A stretch of 6,154 nt of DNA, taken from DATEZO01 sp035255485. Its GTDB lineage: Bacteria; Pseudomonadota; Gammaproteobacteria; Burkholderiales; Burkholderiaceae_D. The notes under the pieces are model-generated. The model saw only the letters and a list, made by a program, of their open reading frames with translations, ran no database searches and was not told the origin of the DNA. The stretch lies in the NCBI GenBank assembly GCA_035255485.1, contig DATEZO010000036.1, positions 1 to 6,154 on the forward strand. The letters are read 5' to 3'. This document shows positions 1 to 5,308 of this stretch, one piece after another. The position numbers and the translations under genes are program-made. Position 1 is the stretch's first letter. Every line of letters starts with the position of its first letter.

Positions 1-1
1 T

Positions 2-541
2 CTGCACCCAAGAGACCGCCGTGTCGGTGAACGCCGGCTGGGCAGCGAACGCAAGCGAACGCTCGGACGTCGCAAGACCTCCGGCGGATGGCTGCGGGTG
101 ACGATGAATTACGCCCCGATGGGATGGGCGATCGGCGGCGCGGTCGGTACCGCCGCCGCCAATCCCGACGCGCCTGTCGTATGCATCACCGGGGACGGCA
201 GCATGCTGATGAACGGGCAGGAAGTCTCGGTCGCCGTCGCGGAAAAGCTCGCCGTGGTTTTTGTCGTGCTCAACGACGGAGCGCTGGGCATGGTCAAGCA
301 CGGCCAGCGGCTGGCCAAGGCGGAGCAGATCGGATGCGATCTGCCGCCGACCGATTTTGCGGCGCTGGCGAGGGCGCTGGGGGCGGAAGGCTTCACGATT
401 CGCTCGCCGGAAGATTTGATGAAACTCGATGTGGAAGCGATGTGCACGCGCGCGGGGCCGACCTTGCTGGATGTGTTGGTGGATCCGGAGGAGGTGCCGC
501 CGATGACTGTGAGGATGCGCGTTCTAAGAGATTTACTTTAG
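2..541 (+). CDS. Thiamine-pyrophosphate-dependent enzyme, acetolactate-synthase-like, C-terminal part (5' end outside window)
   Basis: This is the last 179 residues of a TPP-dependent enzyme of the acetolactate synthase/benzoylformate decarboxylase superfamily (TPP_enzyme_C domain). Such enzymes make or break C-C bonds next to a carbonyl, usually on 2-keto acids, in the cytoplasm. Visible are the MGWAIG segment (fragment residues about 40-45), the TPP/Mg2+ motif starting at GDGS (64-67) and closing at ND (91-92), then GMVKHGQRL, and a C-terminal DPEEVPPM typical of one ALS-like subgroup. The frame is open to the left edge with no start, so the gene is truncated by the window. An Arg-rich stretch (residues about 4-32) before MNYAPMG looks longer than I remember in relatives. 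The FAD-like and N-terminal domains are not visible, so the exact reaction is unknown. The stop codon overlaps the ribosome binding site of the reductase, implying cotranscription. G+C is high (about 62-77% in sampled lines), unlike the next genes. Confidence 0.88.
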   Translation: MHPRDRRVGERRLGSERKRTLGRRKTSGGWLRVTMNYAPMGWAIGGAVGTAAANPDAPVVCITGDGSMLMNGQEVSVAVAEKLAVVFVVLNDGALGMVKHGQRLAKAEQIGCDLPPTDFAALARALGAEGFTIRSPEDLMKLDVEAMCTRAGPTLLDVLVDPEEVPPMTVRMRVLRDLL

Positions 542-545
542 GAAG
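540..545 (+). promoter_or_regulatory. Ribosome binding site of the SDR gene, overlapping the upstream stop codon
   Basis: AGGAAG lies 5 nt before the ATG at 551 and shares bases with the TAG stop (539-541) of the TPP-enzyme gene. This arrangement supports the 551 start and translational coupling of the two genes. Confidence 0.7.
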
Positions 546-550
546 AAACG

Positions 551-1300
551 ATGAACCGGTTAAAAGAAAAAAACGTATTGATCACTGGCGGAACCAGCGG
601 CATTGGGTTGGCGACGGCGAAATTATTCAAGGACGAGGGCGCGTCTCTGATTATTACGGGCAGAGATCCTGAGGGCTTGGCACGTGCACAACAGGAACTG
701 GGAATTGAAACGCTCGCGATTTGCAGTGACGCAAGCGATATCTCCGCAATCGAGTCGCTGGTGGAACAAGTACGTGCGCGTTTCGGAACAATCGATGTGT
801 TACTCCTGAATGCCGGCGCGGCGAAGGCGGCTCCCATTGAACATGTCTCCGAGTCGCTTTTTGACGAAATCATGAATACCAATTTCAAGGGGGTGTTCTT
901 CACGATTCAAAAAGCATTGCCGCTGTTCAGTTCCAATGCGTCGATCATCGTCACGACCTCGATTACGAATCAATTGGGATCTCCCAACTTCAGCACATAT
1001 GGCGCGAGCAAAGCCGCGCTGCGCTCTATCGTGAAGTCGCTAGCGCTGGAATTGATTGAGCGCGGCATAAGAGTGAACGCTATTAGCCCGGGGCCGATTG
1101 CCACTCCGATTTTTGATCGCTTCGGACTTCCTGCGGAAGTGGTCAAGGCCGTCAAAGGGGAGATTGAGCGCAAATCCCCCATCAAGCGATTTGGAACACC
1201 CGACGAAATTGCAAAGGTTGCGTTGTTTCTCGCTTCCGATGACTCCGCATATGTGGTCGGCGAAGAAATCGTGGTTGATGGCGGCATGAGTTTGTTATAG
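551..1300 (+). CDS. Short-chain dehydrogenase/reductase (SDR), classical type
   Basis: A complete 249-aa classical SDR, the usual family length. It should be a cytoplasmic NAD(P)(H)-dependent oxidoreductase interconverting an alcohol and a ketone. The Rossmann nucleotide-binding motif TGGTSGIG is at residues 12-19; TGR at 36-38 ends the second beta strand, and the Arg hints at NADP(H) preference (inference). NAGA at 87-90 and the active-site tetrad N111, S137, Y150 and K154 (YGASK) are all present, followed by the SPGPI cofactor loop and a C-terminal VDGG. The catalytic residues are intact, so it should be active. It resembles 3-oxoacyl-ACP reductase and glucose-dehydrogenase-like SDRs, but SDR substrates cannot be called from motifs. 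It starts 9 nt after the TPP enzyme with a good ribosome binding site and is followed 16 nt later by a citrate-synthase-like gene, so it probably works on a metabolite shared with these neighbours. G+C drops to about 50-53% here. Confidence 0.93.
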   Translation: MNRLKEKNVLITGGTSGIGLATAKLFKDEGASLIITGRDPEGLARAQQELGIETLAICSDASDISAIESLVEQVRARFGTIDVLLLNAGAAKAAPIEHVSESLFDEIMNTNFKGVFFTIQKALPLFSSNASIIVTTSITNQLGSPNFSTYGASKAALRSIVKSLALELIERGIRVNAISPGPIATPIFDRFGLPAEVVKAVKGEIERKSPIKRFGTPDEIAKVALFLASDDSAYVVGEEIVVDGGMSLL

Positions 1301-1316
1301 CGGGCGACTAAAGACA

Positions 1317-2123
1317 ATGAGCGAAAAAGAAAACCCGAACGCCATTCGCAGTCGAATTTGGCGAGAAGAATCCGAGCCGGACAATCCATTTGCTACCAAG
1401 GCAGCCTATTGCCGAGGTTTTGATGTTTACGGTGAAATGGTGGGGCAAGCACGCTGGGTAGAGATGCTCTACTTGCTGTTTTTTGAGGAACCGCCAACGG
1501 CAGCGCAAGCGGATTTATTGGAGGCTTTGGCTGTTGCCCTTGCCAACCCAGGGCCGCGCGATGCTTCCATACATGCGGCAATGTGCGGCGGAGTCTGTGG
1601 CTCGACAGCTGCGTCTTCGTTAATGGCCGCGCTTGCTGTCGGCGCGGGGCAGTTGTCAGGGGGGCGGGAGATATTCCTTGCGATGGAAGGCTGGGCATCT
1701 TGTGGCACCGATCTTGACGCATGGAAGAATCGCTTCGACAACTTCCCGACGTCTGCAGGAAGTATTTGGCCAAAAGCTGATCACACCCCTGGCTTCGATC
1801 CGCACGGCGTCAGTACTGCTACAACAGTGACGCAAACTCTTTCCTGCCTGGTTCGATATCAGGCCGGACCGTTTCTGCCCTGGCTGAATGAGAACAGGGA
1901 AGCAATGGAAAAGCTTGCCGGAATTCCTCTGGCTCTATCGGGGGTTGCCGCAGCTGCATTCGCCGACCTTGGGTTCTCACCTGAACAGGCGGAAATGATT
2001 CACCTGTTGTTGCGGCTGCCCGGTGCTGCCGCTCACGCACTGGAACAGCGTCCGCTCGGCTACAAGAAATTCCCATTTGGGACAGTGGAGTTGGTTGATG
2101 AATCCGATTGGGGACAGCCATGA
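1317..2123 (+). CDS. Citrate-synthase/citryl-CoA-lyase-like protein A (divergent active site)
   Basis: A 268-aa protein that I assign to the citrate synthase superfamily (PF00285-like), close to the short citryl-CoA lyase branch. Family members condense or cleave acyl-CoA and oxaloacetate-type substrates as dimers. Supporting segments are the N-terminal VEMLYLLFFEEPPTAAQ (48-64), NPGPRDAS (77-84), the small-residue helix region GVCGSTAASSLMAALAVGAG (92-111) followed by GGREI, the segment AGIPLALSGVAAAAFADLGF (201-220), and a C-terminal AHALEQRP (239-246) matching the family AHxxEQ. Compared by eye with the usual VNIDG segment, the catalytic Asp position appears to be Ser208 and the preceding Asn is Ala206. 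The GFGHR-type motif is replaced by GFDPHG (159-164), leaving H156 or H163 as uncertain substitutes. It has no signal peptide and is much shorter than classical citrate synthase (about 430 aa). The ribosome binding site is weak (AAAGA at about 1310-1314). The stop overlaps the start of protein B, suggesting equimolar synthesis and a complex. Confidence 0.8.
   Translation: MSEKENPNAIRSRIWREESEPDNPFATKAAYCRGFDVYGEMVGQARWVEMLYLLFFEEPPTAAQADLLEALAVALANPGPRDASIHAAMCGGVCGSTAASSLMAALAVGAGQLSGGREIFLAMEGWASCGTDLDAWKNRFDNFPTSAGSIWPKADHTPGFDPHGVSTATTVTQTLSCLVRYQAGPFLPWLNENREAMEKLAGIPLALSGVAAAAFADLGFSPEQAEMIHLLLRLPGAAAHALEQRPLGYKKFPFGTVELVDESDWGQP
2110..2114 (+). promoter_or_regulatory. Ribosome binding site deciding the start of protein B
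   Basis: GGGGA lies 5 nt upstream of the ATG at 2120. It fits this ATG, not the TTG codon at 2108, which would sit upstream of or within the site. The ATG overlaps the TGA of protein A (ATGA, 2120-2123), a classic translational-coupling arrangement. Confidence 0.7.
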
Positions 2124-2962
2124 AGACAGGGGCGAAAGGGCCGGATCTGTTGCGTGAGAATGTCGGCGTGCTAAAAAGCCGCATGGGGGCTTTTTTCCCG
2201 GGGAGTCATGTGATCTTTCGAGGCCATGACCTGCATACAGAGCTCAAGGACATGGACTGGGTGGAGCTCTACATGTTTGGCATTACCGGGCGCCGCTTCT
2301 CCAGAGCGCAGTTGCGATTACTCCATTCGCTCTGGACCTATACCAGCTATCCGGATGTGCGACTTTGGAATAACAGAGTTGCGGCGCTTGCAGGTAGTGT
2401 GCGAAGTACAGGGAACCTTGGTGTGGCAGCCGCGTTGGCCGTCTCGGAAGCGTCGATTTATGGGCGCGGCATTGATATGCGTGCCATTGATTTCCTATTG
2501 CGTACGCGAAAGTGCTTGGCTGAAGGGGCTAATCTCGAGATGTGTATTCGTGAAGAACTGGATACACATCGAAGTATTGCCGGATATGGCAGGCCGCTGA
2601 TTAACGGTGATGAGCGCAATCAGCATCTGCTTGCATTGAATAAGGAGCTTGGCCTTGGTGAGGGGCCATATCTTAAATTGGCGTTCGAGATCGAACAGTT
2701 CCTATTTGAAGGCCGCCTGCGAATGAAGATGAATTACGGCGGACTAGCGGCGGCACTGGTCGCTGATTTAGGGTTCTCGCCACGCGACTATTACCTCTTT
2801 TCGTTCCCGGCATTCCTGGCCGGGATGCAGCCATGTCTTATCGAAGCATCAGAGCACCCTGAAGGTACTTTATACCCGATTTCATGTAGTGATATCCTGT
2901 ACGAAGGAAGACCGCGACGCCCTTGGCGGAGGAAGGGCAGGACTGATGAGGAGCAGACTTAG
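2120..2962 (+). CDS. Citrate-synthase/citryl-CoA-lyase-like protein B (divergent active site)
   Basis: A 280-aa second member of the citrate synthase superfamily, clearly not a copy of protein A. Diagnostic segments are VIFRGHDLHTELKDMDW (31-47), ELYMFGITGRRFSRAQ (49-64), SYPDVRLWNNRVAALAG (76-92), the small-residue helix LGVAAALAVSEASIYG (100-115), IAGYGRPLINGDERNQHLLAL (153-173, equivalent to the GFGHRxYxxGDPRAxxLL motif) and MKMNYGGLAAALVADLGF (202-219). By eye the GFGHR histidine is Arg158, the active-site Asp after the conserved Asn205 is Gly207, and the first catalytic His region has no obvious His (SYPD). A canonical citrate synthase reaction by B alone is therefore unlikely. The C-terminus ends in an Arg-rich tail (264-274) of unknown role. 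The start is ATG 2120, chosen for the ribosome binding site and the 4-nt overlap with protein A. A terminator-like hairpin lies inside codons 18-26. The TonB receptor follows after 49 nt. Confidence 0.8.
   Translation: MKTGAKGPDLLRENVGVLKSRMGAFFPGSHVIFRGHDLHTELKDMDWVELYMFGITGRRFSRAQLRLLHSLWTYTSYPDVRLWNNRVAALAGSVRSTGNLGVAAALAVSEASIYGRGIDMRAIDFLLRTRKCLAEGANLEMCIREELDTHRSIAGYGRPLINGDERNQHLLALNKELGLGEGPYLKLAFEIEQFLFEGRLRMKMNYGGLAAALVADLGFSPRDYYLFSFPAFLAGMQPCLIEASEHPEGTLYPISCSDILYEGRPRRPWRRKGRTDEEQT
2173..2196 (+). terminator. Terminator-like hairpin inside the 5' coding region of protein B
   Basis: AAAAAGCC (2173-2180) and GGCTTTTT (2188-2195) form a perfect 8-bp inverted repeat around a 7-nt loop, ending in a run of six T (2191-2196). 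This is the layout of an intrinsic terminator, although only 3 of the pairs are G-C, so the stem is weak. It lies about 50 nt after the start codon of a coding gene, so it may be chance or a conditional attenuator masked by ribosomes. Function is inferred only. Confidence 0.3.
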
Positions 2963-2998
2963 ACCTGATTTCAGTTAGGCTGGTTGGCGCGATATTAA

Positions 2999-3004
2999 AG
3001 GGGA
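2999..3004 (+). promoter_or_regulatory. Strong ribosome binding site of the TonB-dependent receptor
   Basis: AGGGGA lies 7 nt upstream of the ATG at 3012. It is the best Shine-Dalgarno match in the window and sets the receptor start. The 49-nt gap (2963-3011) has no convincing terminator, Fur box or promoter that I can see, so readthrough from the upstream operon is possible. Confidence 0.7.
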
Positions 3005-3011
3005 ACTATTT

Positions 3012-5120
3012 ATGCAACCGTTTCGACGTCGAGCGCTTTGTGCCGCGCTCGCTCTCTCGTTGGTCGACGTTGCTTCTGCCCAGACCTCGGATGAGGAGGA
3101 TCTCGCTCTTGCATATGGCGATAAAGCGACAATCAGTATCGCAACTGGCAGCAAGCAATCTATCACGCGCGCACCCGCGGTGGCGACGGTCATTACCAGT
3201 CGGGATATTCAGGCCATGGGAGCTACTGACCTGGATCAGGCGCTCGAAAGCGTCCCTGGTTTACATGTGTCGGTTTATTCTCAGGCCTTTAATCCAATCT
3301 ATAGCTTTCGCGGCATATTTACCGGTTATAACCCTCAGGTCTTGATGCTAGTTAACGGCATCCCGATTACAAACGTCTTTACTGGTAATCGCAGTCAAGT
3401 TTGGGGTGGTATGCCGCTCGAGAATGTGGCGCGTATCGAAATTATTCGTGGCCCAGGCTCCGCTCTTTACGGGGCGGATGCCTATTCGGGCGTGATAAAC
3501 GTTATTACGAAGACCTCAGCCGATGTAAATGGCACCGAGTATGGTTTTCGAGCAGGCAGTTTCGATACACGTGATGCATGGATTCAGCATGGTGGCAATT
3601 TGGGACCAATGGAGGCCGCCTTCTACCTGCGTGTAGGTCACACTGATGGTCAGGACAGAGTCATTCAGCGCGATCTTCAATCATTGCTTGACCCTGTCTT
3701 TGGTACTAACGCGTCGCTTGCCCCAGGACGGGTCAATTCATTTCGTAATGCGATCGATGCTCGCGCCGACCTCTCTTTTGAGAAATGGCGTTTTCGCGCC
3801 ACCTTCCAAGGGCGCGAAGTTGGTGCTGGCGCCGGCTTGGCAGAAAGTCTAGACCCAAATGGCCGAGCGCCAGCTTCACGTTTATATCTGGATTTCACCT
3901 ATGAGAACGCAAACTGGGCACCGAACTGGGACGTATCAGCAGTCTTAGGCTATTACGACATCAAGGAACGGCCAGGAAATCCTGCGTATATGTTATTTCC
4001 GCCAGGAGCATTTGGCGGGGCATTCCCGAATGGAGTGTTTGGTAACCCCGGACATTCCGAGCGGCACACACATGTCAGTTGGTCGGCCTTCTATACTGGC
4101 ATCAACGATCATCGAGTCAGAATCGGAGTTGGCGCCCGCGAGGAGGATTTATACGACACGAGTGAATTCAAGAACTTCAACTTGGTAACAGTTCCAGGTG
4201 CTGGTCCGGTGTTTCTCCCGTTGCCGAGCATCGTCGATGCCACTGGCAATCCCTCGTTCATCTACATGCAACCGCATAAGCGACATTTAGCTTATGTCGT
4301 CGCTCAAGACGAGTGGAACCTCGCAAAAGACTGGTCGCTTACAGCAGGCGTTCGCCACGACCGTTATTCGGATTTTGGAAGTACAACCAATCCACGTCTC
4401 GCTTTGGTATGGGACGCTGCGTACAATTTGACTGTGAAGGCGATGCATGGGCGCGCGTTCAGGGCACCGAATTTCACCGAGCTTTATAGCATCAACAATC
4501 CGGTAACAATCGGTAATGCCAGCCTCAAGCCTGAGACCATAGCAACCAACGAACTTGCGTTTTCCTGGCGGCCGGCATCGAGTCTGGAGACCAGCCTTAG
4601 CCTGTTTCAATACAAAATGAGGGACATCATTCGCTTTACAGCGAATGCTGATCCGACTACGGGCTCAACAGCGCAGAATACCGGTGACCAAACAGGACGC
4701 GGCCTCGAATTGGAGACAACCTGGGATGCGACGCGGAACCTGCGCTTGACAGGTAGTTACTCACTCCAGCATTCCACAGATGAGGCGACTGGGCAGGATG
4801 CGGGATTGGCTCCGCGCAAGCGTCTTTTCTTGCGAGCAGACTGGCGCTTGGCTCCGTCATGGCAATGGGGTACCACAATCAATCACGTTGCCGATCGTCG
4901 GCGTCAGCCAGGTGACAACCGTCCGCAGATTGCCGACTACACCACGGTCGACATGACATTGCAGCGAGAAAAACTTGCCGGCAATTGGGATTTCCGCGCG
5001 ACGGTGCTTAACCTGTTTAATCGCGACGCGAGGGAGCCGAGCTTCGCGCCGGGGAATATTCCATTCGATTTGCCGTTGCCTGGTCGGGCCGTTTATTTCC
5101 AGGTTCAGCATAGCCTGTAG
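3012..5120 (+). CDS. TonB-dependent outer-membrane receptor
   Basis: A complete 702-aa TonB-dependent receptor, a normal length for the family. It should sit in the outer membrane and import a scarce ligand (ferric chelate, cobalamin or similar) using energy from TonB-ExbBD. A Sec signal peptide (RRR at 5-7, hydrophobic core, cleavage probably after VASA at residue 23) is followed by an acidic stretch and a probable TonB box near ATISIATG (39-46). The plug domain spans about 50-167, with RAPAVATVIT, LESVPGLHV, LVNGIPI, RIEIIRGPGSALYGADAYSGVINVIT and the signature GPGSALYG at 147-154. The rest is beta-barrel, with RAFRAPNFTELY (481-492) and GNASLKPE (501-508), the usual late receptor motifs. 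The last residue is Leu, not the common Phe or Trp. No extended N-terminal sigma-signalling domain is present. The plug resembles ferric-siderophore/cobalamin receptors of betaproteobacteria, but the ligand cannot be assigned. It follows the citrate-synthase-like pair by 49 nt and precedes a substrate-binding protein gene. Confidence 0.95.
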   Translation: MQPFRRRALCAALALSLVDVASAQTSDEEDLALAYGDKATISIATGSKQSITRAPAVATVITSRDIQAMGATDLDQALESVPGLHVSVYSQAFNPIYSFRGIFTGYNPQVLMLVNGIPITNVFTGNRSQVWGGMPLENVARIEIIRGPGSALYGADAYSGVINVITKTSADVNGTEYGFRAGSFDTRDAWIQHGGNLGPMEAAFYLRVGHTDGQDRVIQRDLQSLLDPVFGTNASLAPGRVNSFRNAIDARADLSFEKWRFRATFQGREVGAGAGLAESLDPNGRAPASRLYLDFTYENANWAPNWDVSAVLGYYDIKERPGNPAYMLFPPGAFGGAFPNGVFGNPGHSERHTHVSWSAFYTGINDHRVRIGVGAREEDLYDTSEFKNFNLVTVPGAGPVFLPLPSIVDATGNPSFIYMQPHKRHLAYVVAQDEWNLAKDWSLTAGVRHDRYSDFGSTTNPRLALVWDAAYNLTVKAMHGRAFRAPNFTELYSINNPVTIGNASLKPETIATNELAFSWRPASSLETSLSLFQYKMRDIIRFTANADPTTGSTAQNTGDQTGRGLELETTWDATRNLRLTGSYSLQHSTDEATGQDAGLAPRKRLFLRADWRLAPSWQWGTTINHVADRRRQPGDNRPQIADYTTVDMTLQREKLAGNWDFRATVLNLFNRDAREPSFAPGNIPFDLPLPGRAVYFQVQHSL

Positions 5121-5195
5121 CGTTGATCTGAATGCGACTCGGGAAAGTGCAAGTCGTTACCGACCTCATTTCCGGCGCGTTGTAATTTAGCGTGG

Positions 5196-5210
5196 GGCGC
5201 TTCGTGCGCC
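5196..5210 (+). terminator. Small G+C-rich hairpin, possible weak terminator after the receptor gene
   Basis: GGCGC and GCGCC pair perfectly around a TTCGT loop, 76 nt after the receptor stop. No T tract follows directly (only scattered T at about 5220-5226), so a Rho-independent terminator is doubtful. An mRNA 3'-end stabiliser is another option. Confidence 0.25.
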
Positions 5211-5256
5211 ACTCAGGAATCTTTCTCCAAAGCATCCATCTGCGCTATCCTTCGAT

Positions 5257-5271
5257 ACAGTCGGTAACTGT
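5257..5271. repeat. Inverted repeat upstream of the substrate-binding protein, possible operator
   Basis: ACAGT and ACTGT form a perfect 5-bp inverted repeat with a 5-nt spacer, 37 nt before the ATG at 5309. Size and position would suit a small operator, but such repeats also arise by chance and I recognise no known regulator consensus. Confidence 0.2.
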
Positions 5272-5308
5272 TTGTTTCAAAAAGGCATATGTTCGCTGGG
5301 AATGCTCA

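Larger units (their letters stand above)
5121..5308. other. Intergenic region between the receptor and the substrate-binding protein
   Basis: These 188 nt hold no credible gene. They contain a weak hairpin just after the receptor (CGACT 5135-5139 with AGTCG 5152-5156), a compact G+C-rich hairpin at 5196-5210 and an inverted repeat at 5257-5271. A promoter for the next gene is likely here, because this is the longest gap in the window, but I could not pick convincing -35/-10 boxes. Confidence 0.5.

Noticed and set aside
3..98. Alternative + frame at the left edge as the upstream part of the TPP enzyme (frameshift)
   Set aside because: That frame ends at a stop near 98 and shows no TPP-enzyme motif. 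The frame from position 2 contains LHPRDRR, which fits the family, and runs straight into the TPP core.
88..672. 194-codon open frame on the + strand overlapping the TPP-enzyme end and the SDR start
   Set aside because: It is an Arg/Gly-rich shadow frame of G+C-rich coding DNA, crosses two real genes, and has no family motif.
1393..1773. 126-codon open frame on the - strand within citrate-synthase-like gene A
   Set aside because: It has no recognisable motif and a shadow-type composition, and the + strand protein matches a known fold.
2108..2119. TTG codon at 2108 as the start of protein B
   Set aside because: The GGGGA ribosome binding site (2110-2114) would fall inside the coding start. 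ATG 2120 has correct spacing and the typical ATGA overlap.
2963..3011. Cobalamin riboswitch or Fur box upstream of the TonB receptor
   Set aside because: The gap is only 49 nt, too short for a cobalamin riboswitch, and contains no match to the GATAATGAT-type Fur repeat.
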